Assembly (NCBI GenBank): GCA_033763575.1
Contig: JANRKF010000001.1
Location: 1-42,086, forward strand
Source of the DNA: JANRKF01 sp033763575
GTDB lineage: Bacteria; Pseudomonadota; Alphaproteobacteria; Rickettsiales; SXRF01
Reading direction: 5' to 3'
DNA length: 42,086 nucleotides
This document shows, piece after piece, positions 31,877 through 39,925 of this stretch. The notes beneath the pieces are model-generated. The model was given only the letters and a program-made list of their open reading frames with translations. It ran no database searches and was not told the DNA's origin. The position numbers and the translations under genes are program-made. Numbering within the stretch: position 1 is the stretch's first letter; each line of letters opens with the position of its first letter.

Positions 31877-32091
31877 GTTCCGATAAGGAAAAATCTTTAT
31901 TCACAGGTCATGTGAGCGCAGCGGCGCGAACCAGCCCTGAGCCCGCGAAGCGGCATACCATATGATTTTCAGCAAGAAAATCATGGGGATATAAAATAAT
32001 TCAAAAAAAATGCATTTCCCCCCTTCCGTGACACATGGATTGCGCTCAGGATTGTTTTTATAAGGAGGTAATCATCAAACCAATATAAACG
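31877..32091. other. Non-coding spacer after csgG
   Basis: No gene is supported. ATGATTTTC and GAAAATCAT (about 31961-31983) form a 9-bp hairpin. A strong Shine-Dalgarno-like TAAGGAGGT at 32061-32069 is not followed by a start codon and a usable frame on the plus strand. The convergent PAS/GGDEF gene ends at 32092. Confidence 0.5.
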
Positions 32092-32997
32092 CTATAGCGC
32101 CGTTTCCATCAATTGATTGGTTTCGTCCGGCGAGAGCCCGGCCAGCGATTGTTTGCACGCCGCCACTAATTCTTTAGCGGGCAGGGCGCCGTCGATATTC
32201 GCATAGGCGATGCTGGCGGAGAGGTTCAGCGGGCTGGTATCCGACAGCGCGAACGGGTGGGCGGCGATCTGCCAGCGCAGGCGGTTGGCGACCATGCGGG
32301 TGGAATCCGATACGGCGTCCAGCAGCAGGATGCCGAGCTGGGTATCGCTTGCGGTGGCGACCACATCGCCGGGGCGCAGGTTGCTGCGGCAGACCTGCAC
32401 GATATGTTTCAGCATGTCTGTGCGCTGGGTTTCGCCATATTGATGTTCGAGCGATGCCAGGTGGTCGGGCTGCAACAGCACCAGCGAGGCGCGCAGTTGC
32501 GCTTTGTGGTGATAGTAAATGGTGAGGTCGATGTCTTTCTCCAGCGAAGCCAGGTTAGGAATCTGGAGGAGGGGGTGCAGGATTTCGTGGCCTTTGAAAT
32601 TGGTCTGGATCAGGTCGTACAGTGCGTTGTCTTTTCGCGCATCGATGGCGTCCTGTAATACCAGCTGGAAGCTGATGCGGTCTTTGGTCGATTCGCCGCG
32701 CACCACTTTCAGATGGAATCTTTTTTCCTTCTTTTCCTTGGTGACGAGGCTGAAGCTCTGCATCCGGGAAAGCACCGTGCCGGCGTCGTGGGCGTCGTCC
32801 TCGTATTCGACATATTCGATCAGCAATGTCGAAAGCCGCATCGGGATGATCGAGGAGAAGCTGCGTCCTGCCAGTTCGGTTTTGGCATAACCCAGCGAGG
32901 TGGCGGCGGCCTCATTGAGGTCTATAATTTCAATCGACTTTGCCTGGTTATTCTGGCAAACGGTGATCACAGCATCGTTACTACGGTAGCCAAGCAT
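32092..32997 (-). CDS. PAS domain protein with degenerate GGDEF-like domain
   Basis: The 301-residue soluble protein starts with a PAS-like domain (about 5-115; IIDLNEAAATSLGYAKTELAGRSFSSIIP is a typical PAS core). A diguanylate-cyclase-like fold follows (about 150-295; LVLLQPDHLASLEHQYGETQRTDMLKHI, then NLRPGDVVATASDTQLGILL). Where an active enzyme has GG(D/E)EF after 'RxxD', this protein reads ASDTQL, so cyclase activity is unlikely. It may sense a signal or bind a partner or nucleotide. It lies between curli genes and sdhE, convergent with csgG; cyclic-di-GMP commonly controls curli, so a role there is plausible but unproven. Confidence 0.75.
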   Translation of the reverse strand: MLGYRSNDAVITVCQNNQAKSIEIIDLNEAAATSLGYAKTELAGRSFSSIIPMRLSTLLIEYVEYEDDAHDAGTVLSRMQSFSLVTKEKKEKRFHLKVVRGESTKDRISFQLVLQDAIDARKDNALYDLIQTNFKGHEILHPLLQIPNLASLEKDIDLTIYYHHKAQLRASLVLLQPDHLASLEHQYGETQRTDMLKHIVQVCRSNLRPGDVVATASDTQLGILLLDAVSDSTRMVANRLRWQIAAHPFALSDTSPLNLSASIAYANIDGALPAKELVAACKQSLAGLSPDETNQLMETAL

Positions 32998-33016
32998 AAA
33001 GAAAACCCCGGTTTGT

Positions 33017-33040
33017 CATGCTCGGGCTTGACCCGAGGAT
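33017..33040. repeat. Small palindrome upstream of sdhE
   Basis: CTCGGG and CCCGAG (33021-33026 with 33032-33037) form a hairpin within TGTCATGCTCGGGCTTGACC, a sequence type repeated between genes of many alphaproteobacteria. It lies between the divergent PAS/GGDEF and sdhE starts. Confidence 0.6.
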
Positions 33041-33064
33041 CCATCTTATTGATAAAGCGACAAA

Positions 33065-33334
33065 ATGAATAAAGCATTAACTACCGATGAATCCCGATTG
33101 AAACGGCTGCAATTTCGTTCATGGCACCGTGGCTGGAAGGAAACCGACCTGATCCTTGGGCAGTTCGCTGATGCCCGGTTGTCAACGCTTTCGCCTGCGC
33201 AGCTCGCGGCCTATGACACGTTACTGGATAGGGACGACGACCAGATATGGGGCTGGATCACCGGCAAGGAAGCGCCGCCCGTGGAGCTATCCGAGATCGT
33301 CGCTATGCTTGAGGGCTATGGCCGGCAAGTCTGA
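33065..33334 (+). CDS. sdhE: Succinate dehydrogenase assembly factor SdhE
   Basis: SdhE promotes covalent attachment of FAD to the flavoprotein subunit of succinate dehydrogenase. The 89-residue protein has the family signature RSWHRGWKETDLILGQF (RSxxRGxxExD), with the flavinylation-linked RG dipeptide. The later part (YDTLLDRDDDQIWGWITG) is also typical. mfd begins inside its 3' end (17-bp overlap), the common alphaproteobacterial sdhE-mfd arrangement. No strong Shine-Dalgarno is seen before ATG 33065. Confidence 0.92.
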   Translation: MNKALTTDESRLKRLQFRSWHRGWKETDLILGQFADARLSTLSPAQLAAYDTLLDRDDDQIWGWITGKEAPPVELSEIVAMLEGYGRQV

Positions 33335-36300
33335 ATTCAGTTTTCTTCCCGCCTCGGCCCATGGGCTGGTGCTGGCGGAGTTGTGGGAGAAGGGCGCGAA
33401 GAACCTGCTCTATATCGCGGTCAATGATGCCGCGATGGAACAGGTGGCGAACGAGCTGGCGTTTTTTGCTCCCGATGCCTGCGTGTTTTCCTTCCCGGCG
33501 TGGGATGTGATGCCCTATGACCGCATCTCGCCCAAAACTGCGATCATGGCCGAGCGCATGCAAACGCTCTCGGCACTGGCCGGGGCGAAAGGGCCGTATA
33601 TATTACTTACCACCGTTGCGGGTGTCCTGCAAAAACTGCCGCCGCGCAGTGCCTTGCAACACACCCATCTTTCGGTGCGGCGCGGGCAGGAAATATCGCC
33701 GCAGCAATTGATTGAAGGTCTGCTGCGCCATGGCTATACGCGGGTGAGCAAGACGATGGAGCCGGGCGAGTTCTCGGTGCGCGGCAGCATTATGGATGTG
33801 ATGCCCGCCGAAAGCAGCGAAGGTTTCCGGCTCGACTGGTTTGGCAATCAGGTGGAATCCATCAAGCGTTTCGACCCGATGACCCAGCTTTCCACCGGCC
33901 CGGCGGATGACTTCACCCTGAACCCGACCAGCGAGGTGCTGCTCACCGAAGAAAGCATCACCGCTTTCCGTGAGGGCTACCGCGAGCTGTTCGGCCTGCC
34001 GGGGAAGGATGATGCGCTTTATGAGGCCATCAGCCAGGGGGCGGCGCATCCGGGCATGGAGCATTTCCTGCCGCTCTTTTACCGCGAAACCGCCACGCTA
34101 TTCGATTATGCGCCGGATGCCGAGTTGATGCTGGATGCGGAGGCCATCACCGCCGCCGAGGAGCGTTTGGAAACCATCGCTGATTATTACGAAGCCCGCA
34201 CCATGATGCAGGGGAAGAATAAACGGATCATCAGCAGCGAAGGGACCTACCATCCCGTGCCGCCGGAGCGGATGTTTATTTCAGGTGCCGAATGGAATGA
34301 GCGGTATTTGATTAATGCGAGCCTGTTTTCTTCTCTTTCTTCTGTCATCCCGGCCTCCGAGCCGGGATATCAGGCCACACCCTCTGCTCTAACGCGTGGC
34401 TCTAGACCCCCGCATGCAGCGGGGGTAACAATTGATCTCGGTATCCGCAAGCTCTTTCCTTTCATTCAGGGGCAGGTCGATAACACGCCGTTTGACCAGC
34501 TGCGCGAAATGCAGGAGCGCGGCAAGCCGGTCGCCATCGCCTGTGTGAGCGCCGGTTCCCGCGACCGCCTGTTTTCACTGCTGATGGAGCGCAATATCCA
34601 CACCTTGCAGGTGGAAAAATGGAAAGAGGCGGCGCGAACAAAAGGAAAAACCATTGCGCTCTTTGCCCTGCCGATCGAGCATGGGTTTGAAACACCCGGC
34701 AATATCATCCTGAGTGAGCAGGATGTGCTGGGCGAGCGTATCACCCGCAGCCGCAAGAAGAAAAAAACCGCGAGCGCTTTTTTTGCCGAAGCGGCGAGCT
34801 GGGGCGAGGGCGACCTGGTGGTGCATAAGGAGCATGGTATCGCACGCTTCGCCGGGTTGGTGACGCTTGCGGTAAATGGCGCCTCGCATGATTGCCTGAA
34901 GCTCGTCTATGACGGCGACGACAAGCTGTTCCTGCCGGTAGAAAATATCGAGCTCGTCACCCGTTTCGGCATGGAAGAAGAGGGCGTGAAGCTGGATAAG
35001 CTGGGTGGCGCGTCATGGCAGTCACGCAAGGCAAAACTCAAGGAACGCATCACCATCGCCGCCGAAGCGCTGCTCAAAACCGCCGCCCTTCGCCAGATGA
35101 AACGGGCGAGCATCATCGAGCGCACCACCGGCACTTATGACGAATTCACCGCCCGTTTCGGTTTTGTGGAAACGGATGACCAGGCCCGCGCCATCGAAGA
35201 AACGCTCGACGATCTTTCCTCCGGTAAGCCGATGGACCGGCTGATTTGCGGCGATGTCGGCTTCGGCAAAACCGAGGTGGCGCTGCGCGCTGCATTTGTT
35301 GTCACAAATGCAGCAGATGATAGATGCCAGATGATGGATGATGGAGAGAAAACTTCTCTAACATCCAACATCCATCATCCAACATCCAATCAACGCCATC
35401 AAGTGGCGTTGATCTGCCCCACCACGCTGCTTGCGCGCCAGCATTATAAAAATTTCAAAGCGCGTTTTGCCGGGTTCCCGGTGGAGGTGCGGCAGCTATC
35501 GCGCATGGTTCCCGCAAGTGCGCAAAAACAAACCCTCGCCGACCTGAAGGAAGGCAAGGTGGATATTGTAATCGGCACGCACGCGCTGCTTGCCAAGGGA
35601 GTGGAGTTTAAAAATCTTGGCCTGCTGATTGTGGATGAGGAGCAGCATTTCGGCGTGGCGCAAAAAGAAAAACTGAAGAGTTTGAAAAGCGATGTGCACG
35701 TGCTCACCCTTTCCGCCACGCCGATTCCGCGCACGCTGCAAATGGCACTCACCGGCGTTCGCGACCTGTCGCTCATCACTACCCCGCCGATCGACCGGCT
35801 GGCCATCCGCAGCTTCGTCACGCCGTTTGATCCGGTGACGGTGCGCGAAGCGATCATGCGTGAGCTGCATCGTGGCGGGCAATGTTTTGTCGTCACCCCG
35901 CGCATCAAACATATCGCCGAACTTAAAACTGCGCTTGCCGAGCTGGTGCCGGATGCGAAGCTGTGCGTGGCGCACGGGCAGATGGCGGCGGCGGAACTCG
36001 ACAAGGTGATGAATGATTTTTACGATGGAAAATACAACGTGCTGCTCTCGACTGCGATCATCGAATCCGGGCTCGATATTCCCACCGCCAACACCATGGT
36101 CGTGCATAACGCGCATCTCTTCGGCCTCTCCCAGCTCTACCAGATGCGCGGGCGGGTGGGCCGCGCCAAAACCCGCGCCTATGCTTATTTCATGTTGCCG
36201 CACCGGCGTGAGCTGACCAAGAACGCCACGCGGCGTCTGGAGATTATGCAAACGCTGGATTCGCTGGGCGCGGGCTTCACGCTCGCTAATCATGATATGG

Positions 36301-36926
36301 ATATTCGCGGCTTTGGCAATCTGGTGGGCGAGGAGCAATCCGGCCACATCAAAGAAGTCGGCATCGAGCTTTACCAGCAAATGCTGGAGGAAGCCGTCGC
36401 GCTACTTCGGCAGAATACAGGTGACAGGAATCAGGTGACAGAATCTTCTGACGCCTTGCACCTGACGCCTGACACCTTCACGCCGGTGCTGAATCTCGGC
36501 CTCTCCGTCCTTATCCCTGAATATTATGTGAATGATTTGTCGCTGCGCATGGGGCTGTACCGCCGCGCCAGCACGCTTGCAAACGAGGAGGAAATCAGCA
36601 GTTTTGCCGCCGAGCTGGTGGATCGTTTCGGCTCCATGCCGGAAGAAACCCGCGCCTTTGTGGAGACGCTTTCCCTCAAGCTGCTCTGTAAACAGGCGGG
36701 CATCGACCGCATCGATACCGGGCCGAAAGGCGCGGTCATCAGCTTCTATCAAAACCAGTTTACGAACCCGGAAGCGCTGCTTGCTTTCGTCACCCGCCGC
36801 GTTTCCACCCTCAAAATCCGCCCCGACCAGAAAATCGGTTTTTCGCATGAATGGAAAAACGGCGCAGAAAAAATCACCGTGCTTAAAAAGCTGGCCGGGG
36901 AGATTGCCGCGCTTAAAACCCCTTGA
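33318..36926 (+). CDS. mfd: Transcription-repair coupling factor Mfd, with three in-frame repeat insertions
   Basis: Mfd removes stalled RNA polymerase and recruits UvrA. The 1202-residue protein has UvrB-like domains (1-330), the RNA-polymerase interaction region (VVHKEHGIARFAGLV, about 500), translocase motifs GDVGFGKT (645-652), DEEQHFG (about 771), SATPIPRTLQMAL and QMRGRVGR, and the C-terminal TRCF domain. Three segments are repeat-encoded: about 341-372 (GC hairpin pair), about 666-692 (heptamer palindrome between motif I and Ia) and about 1032-1055 (heptamer palindrome before the TRCF domain). All keep frame. Start ATG 33318 (MAGKSEF) fits the family; the frame is open 54 codons upstream within sdhE. 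Confidence 0.94.
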   Translation: MAGKSEFSFLPASAHGLVLAELWEKGAKNLLYIAVNDAAMEQVANELAFFAPDACVFSFPAWDVMPYDRISPKTAIMAERMQTLSALAGAKGPYILLTTVAGVLQKLPPRSALQHTHLSVRRGQEISPQQLIEGLLRHGYTRVSKTMEPGEFSVRGSIMDVMPAESSEGFRLDWFGNQVESIKRFDPMTQLSTGPADDFTLNPTSEVLLTEESITAFREGYRELFGLPGKDDALYEAISQGAAHPGMEHFLPLFYRETATLFDYAPDAELMLDAEAITAAEERLETIADYYEARTMMQGKNKRIISSEGTYHPVPPERMFISGAEWNERYLINASLFSSLSSVIPASEPGYQATPSALTRGSRPPHAAGVTIDLGIRKLFPFIQGQVDNTPFDQLREMQERGKPVAIACVSAGSRDRLFSLLMERNIHTLQVEKWKEAARTKGKTIALFALPIEHGFETPGNIILSEQDVLGERITRSRKKKKTASAFFAEAASWGEGDLVVHKEHGIARFAGLVTLAVNGASHDCLKLVYDGDDKLFLPVENIELVTRFGMEEEGVKLDKLGGASWQSRKAKLKERITIAAEALLKTAALRQMKRASIIERTTGTYDEFTARFGFVETDDQARAIEETLDDLSSGKPMDRLICGDVGFGKTEVALRAAFVVTNAADDRCQMMDDGEKTSLTSNIHHPTSNQRHQVALICPTTLLARQHYKNFKARFAGFPVEVRQLSRMVPASAQKQTLADLKEGKVDIVIGTHALLAKGVEFKNLGLLIVDEEQHFGVAQKEKLKSLKSDVHVLTLSATPIPRTLQMALTGVRDLSLITTPPIDRLAIRSFVTPFDPVTVREAIMRELHRGGQCFVVTPRIKHIAELKTALAELVPDAKLCVAHGQMAAAELDKVMNDFYDGKYNVLLSTAIIESGLDIPTANTMVVHNAHLFGLSQLYQMRGRVGRAKTRAYAYFMLPHRRELTKNATRRLEIMQTLDSLGAGFTLANHDMDIRGFGNLVGEEQSGHIKEVGIELYQQMLEEAVALLRQNTGDRNQVTESSDALHLTPDTFTPVLNLGLSVLIPEYYVNDLSLRMGLYRRASTLANEEEISSFAAELVDRFGSMPEETRAFVETLSLKLLCKQAGIDRIDTGPKGAVISFYQNQFTNPEALLAFVTRRVSTLKIRPDQKIGFSHEWKNGAEKITVLKKLAGEIAALKTP
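34342..34430. repeat. Two-hairpin GC palindrome element inside mfd
   Basis: ATCCCGGC/GCCGGGAT (34347-34354 with 34361-34368) and CCCCCGC/GCGGGGG (34407-34413 with 34419-34425) flank a ~38-bp linker. The layout is the same as the elements at 16072 and 26836. The encoded peptide (SVIPASEPGYQA, then RGSRPPHAAGV) has no counterpart in usual Mfd. Confidence 0.78.
35290..35410. repeat. Heptamer palindrome inside mfd, flanked by two host-like hairpins
   Basis: Left arm of five units (AGATGAT, AGATGCC, AGATGAT, GGATGAT, GGAGAGA; 35315-35349), a 6-bp centre, and a right arm of five units (CTCTAAC, ATCCAAC, ATCCATC, ATCCAAC, ATCCAAT; 35356-35390). CTGCATTTGT/ACAAATGCAG (about 35290-35313) and ATCAACGCCA/TGGCGTTGAT (about 35389-35413) form 10-bp hairpins at the two edges. 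The encoded ADDRCQMMDDGE and SNIHHPTS match the recG copy. Confidence 0.85.
36417..36479. repeat. Heptamer palindrome inside mfd, second copy type
   Basis: Nine exact consecutive 7-bp units, 63 bp or 21 codons: ACAGGTG, ACAGGAA, TCAGGTG and ACAGAAT, then CTTCTGA, CGCCTTG, CACCTGA, CGCCTGA and CACCTTC. The two halves are inverted. It encodes the linker around TGDRNQVTESSDALHLTPDT, just before the conserved LGLSVLIPEYYV. Confidence 0.88.
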
Positions 36927-36957
36927 AATCCACGCTCCACCTGCTATTACGGCTGCC

Positions 36958-38940
36958 ATGTCTGATCTGTTCACATCCAAAAACAATCCCAAAGGCACCA
37001 GCTATACCGCCGATGATATCGAGGTATTAGAGGGGCTTGAGCCTGTTCGCCGCCGCCCTGGCATGTATATTGGCGGCACCGACGAAACCGCCATGCACCA
37101 TCTGGTGAACGAGGTGTTCGACAACGCGATGGATGAAGCGGTGGCCGGGTTCGCGAGCCGCATCGAGTTTGAGGTGAAGCCGGATAACGTCATCGTCATC
37201 CGTGATAATGGCCGGGGCATTCCCATCGACCCGCATCCGAAATTCCCGAAAAAATCGGCGCTCGAAGTCATCCTCACCATGCTCCATTCCGGCGGAAAAT
37301 TCGGCGGCAAGGTGTATGATACTTCTGGCGGTTTGCACGGCGTCGGCATCTCGGTGGTGAACGCGCTTTCGGACTATCTGGAAGTGGAAGTGGTGCGCGA
37401 AAAACAGGTTTATCGCCAGTCCTATTCACGCGGCGAGCCGACCAGCAAACTCACCAAAATGGGGCAGGATGCGCGGGGCAAAGGCACCACGGTCGCCTTC
37501 CGTCCCGACACGCAGATTTTTGGCAAAAATAAATTCAAGCCGGAAAAGCTTTTCAAATTCGCTCGCTCGAAAGCCTACCTGTTTCGCGGTGTGGAGGTGC
37601 GTTGGAAATGCGATCCGTCACTGCTGCCGGAAGGCAGCGAAACCCCGGCGGAAGCGACCATCCACTTCCCCGGCGGGCTTGCGGATTTCCTTGCGGTGCA
37701 GATGGAAGGTCGCGCTTCGGTCACCAGCGAACCGTTCGTCGGCGAGGCCGATCTCGCGGGCAAAATGGGCCGCATCGAATGGGCGGTGGAGTGGCCGGAC
37801 GATGAAGAGGCCTATGTCTCCACCTATTGCAACACCATTCCTACGCCCGATGGCGGCACGCATGAATCGGGTCTTCGCAGCGCCATCACCAAAGGCATCA
37901 AGGCCTATGCCGAGCTGGCGGGGAATAAAAAATTCTCCAGCGCTCAGGGCGAGGATATGCTTGGCGGCGCGATCATCATCCTTTCGCTGTTCATGCGCGA
38001 TCCGCAGTTCCAGGGCCAGACCAAAAACAAGCTGGTGAATGTCGAGGCGGCGAGGCTGGTGGAAAACGCCGCCCGCGACCATCTCGACCATTACCTGACC
38101 GGCAATCCCGAAAGCGCGAACAAGCTGCTGGAGCATATCACCCTGCGGATGGAAGATCGCCTGAAACGCAAGGCCGATAAGGATGTGAGCCGCAAGGCGG
38201 TGACGACGCGGCTGCGCCTGCCCGGCAAGCTTGCCGATTGTTCGCGCAGCACCAACATCGGCACCGAGCTGTTCATTGTGGAAGGCGATTCGGCGGGAGG
38301 ATCAGCCAAGCAGGCGCGCAACCGCGAGACGCAGGCGGTGCTGCCGCTGCGTGGTAAAATCCTGAACGTGGCCTCGGCGACGCTCGATAAAATCAAAGCG
38401 AACCAGGAACTGGCCGATTTGTTGCTGGCGCTGGGAAGCGGCTCCGGAAGCCATTACAGCGAAGACAGCCTGCGCTATGAACGCATCATCATCATGACCG
38501 ATGCCGACGTGGACGGCGCGCATATCGCCTCGCTGCTCATGACCTATTTTTACCAGGAGATGCCGGAGCTGATTAAGAACGGGCATTTGTTCCTTGCGCG
38601 GCCGCCGCTCTTCCGCATCACCATTTCCAACGTGACCTATTATGCGCAGGACGAAAAGGAAAAAGAGCAGATCATCGCCGAGCATGCCAAGGGCAATAGC
38701 CGTGTGGAAGTGGGGCGCTTCAAGGGTCTGGGCGAGATGACGCCGCCGCAGCTCAAGGAAACCACGATGAACCCGGCTTCGCGTATTTTGCTGCAGGTGG
38801 TGATCGATGAGGATGAAAAAGAGCTGGTTGCCAAACGGGTCGATGAGCTGATGGGCAGGAAGCCCGAACACCGCTTCGCCTTCATTCAGGAACAGACGGC
38901 CCTGCGTGGCGCCGCGTTATTGGATGAGCTGGATGTGTAG
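36958..38940 (+). CDS. parE: DNA topoisomerase IV subunit B (ParE)
   Basis: ParE is the ATPase subunit of topoisomerase IV, which decatenates daughter chromosomes. The 660-residue protein has the GHKL ATPase domain (EVFDNAMDEAVAG, DNGRGIPIDPHPKF, GGLHGVGISVVNALS), transducer domain, and TOPRIM with EGDSAGGSAKQARNR and TDADVDGAHIASLL. The C-terminal PLLFRI and GRFKGLGEM segments are conserved. Length and N-terminus (IEVLEGLEPVRRRPGMYIGG) match alphaproteobacterial ParE better than GyrB. Start ATG 36958 lies 31 bp after mfd; the frame continues upstream in mfd without homology. Confidence 0.93.
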   Translation: MSDLFTSKNNPKGTSYTADDIEVLEGLEPVRRRPGMYIGGTDETAMHHLVNEVFDNAMDEAVAGFASRIEFEVKPDNVIVIRDNGRGIPIDPHPKFPKKSALEVILTMLHSGGKFGGKVYDTSGGLHGVGISVVNALSDYLEVEVVREKQVYRQSYSRGEPTSKLTKMGQDARGKGTTVAFRPDTQIFGKNKFKPEKLFKFARSKAYLFRGVEVRWKCDPSLLPEGSETPAEATIHFPGGLADFLAVQMEGRASVTSEPFVGEADLAGKMGRIEWAVEWPDDEEAYVSTYCNTIPTPDGGTHESGLRSAITKGIKAYAELAGNKKFSSAQGEDMLGGAIIILSLFMRDPQFQGQTKNKLVNVEAARLVENAARDHLDHYLTGNPESANKLLEHITLRMEDRLKRKADKDVSRKAVTTRLRLPGKLADCSRSTNIGTELFIVEGDSAGGSAKQARNRETQAVLPLRGKILNVASATLDKIKANQELADLLLALGSGSGSHYSEDSLRYERIIIMTDADVDGAHIASLLMTYFYQEMPELIKNGHLFLARPPLFRITISNVTYYAQDEKEKEQIIAEHAKGNSRVEVGRFKGLGEMTPPQLKETTMNPASRILLQVVIDEDEKELVAKRVDELMGRKPEHRFAFIQEQTALRGAALLDELDV

Positions 38941-38956
38941 CGTGGGGGTGGCAGCC

Positions 38957-39925
38957 TCACACCGATAAATGCGGCGGTGCTCCCGCCCGTGATTCGGTGA
39001 CGATATCTTTGAAGGTGCGGTTTAAGGCCGCCTCGCGCTCTGCCATGGAAGGGTGGGCGTGAACGGTTTCAGCCATCAAATCCTTCCATTTTTCACTGAC
39101 AAAATCCTGTATTTTTTCGGTGACCTCAGTTGGGCGGGGTTTTTGTGATATTTCTGCCCCAAGCTGTTTGCTTGATGAGCTTTGTGCTTTTTTCAGAAAA
39201 TCAATATATTCCTGCTTGCTGCCCATGAGTTTTACAGCCATGCGGTCGGCATCAAATTCCATATGCCTTGCCATTGAGCGCGCTCCGGCGAGGCCAACTC
39301 CAAATCCAAGCGCACCCGCCAGCACATATCTTCCGGCATTGAGCAGCGATTTTTTCCATTCGGTGTCTACTTTGTGGGCGTGCTCGTCTTGTTCAGGGTC
39401 AGGCCGCCGCAATTGCAATTGGCGCAACAGGCGATCCGTTGTTTTGTTGACAGCAGCGCCAATGTTTTCCAGTGACAGTTCTTTATTTTCTTTGATGGTA
39501 TTATCGTAAATGTAGAGTGCTGCTATTGAGGCCATCGGTAACATCCAAGGGAGCCATGTTTGCCCTAATTTCATTGCAAATCCTTGTTTGCAGTGCCCGA
39601 GTTCATGAGCCATGACCATCATGACACCTTTAGAGGGGTGAGGATCGCGATGAGAGCAGCCCAAATGTTGTATTAATCCGTCTGTGAGCACCAGTGCATC
39701 AAGGGCCATGCCTCCATTGATACGGTGTGTTGGAACGTGGTAAAGGGCAGGCGGCGAGACTCCGGCTTTTGCCGATAATTCCTCCAGCGCAGCATGCCAG
39801 CCGGGCGCGGTTCGCTTATCCATCCGGTAGACATGCATCTTGGGGGATCGCAGAAAAGAAACCATGTCATCATGCGCGGTGCGATAGCCTATTTTAGGTT
39901 GAGAGTCTGTGGGATTGCTGCTCAT
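38957..39925 (-). CDS. M48-family zinc metallopeptidase, membrane-associated
   Basis: The 322-residue protein carries HELGH (107-111) and a downstream EFDAD (Glu223), the zinc ligands of M48 peptidases such as HtpX. Two hydrophobic segments (about 125-141 and 199-216) lie between and beside them, suggesting insertion in the inner membrane with the active site at its face. The N-terminal region (MHVYRMDKRTAPGWHAALEELSAKAG) is also M48-like. Substrates are unknown. It overlaps by 4 bp with the upstream gene (39922-40407) and is probably co-expressed. It converges with parE. Confidence 0.85.
   Translation of the reverse strand: MSSNPTDSQPKIGYRTAHDDMVSFLRSPKMHVYRMDKRTAPGWHAALEELSAKAGVSPPALYHVPTHRINGGMALDALVLTDGLIQHLGCSHRDPHPSKGVMMVMAHELGHCKQGFAMKLGQTWLPWMLPMASIAALYIYDNTIKENKELSLENIGAAVNKTTDRLLRQLQLRRPDPEQDEHAHKVDTEWKKSLLNAGRYVLAGALGFGVGLAGARSMARHMEFDADRMAVKLMGSKQEYIDFLKKAQSSSSKQLGAEISQKPRPTEVTEKIQDFVSEKWKDLMAETVHAHPSMAEREAALNRTFKDIVTESRAGAPPHLSV

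Noticed and set aside
32061..32085. Small gene after a strong Shine-Dalgarno-like TAAGGAGGT
   Set aside because: No ATG, GTG or TTG follows at suitable distance; the in-frame ATC codon would give only four codons.
13698..36479. Classical insertion sequences
   Set aside because: No transposase gene or remnant is seen anywhere in the window; the repeats are too short to code for one.
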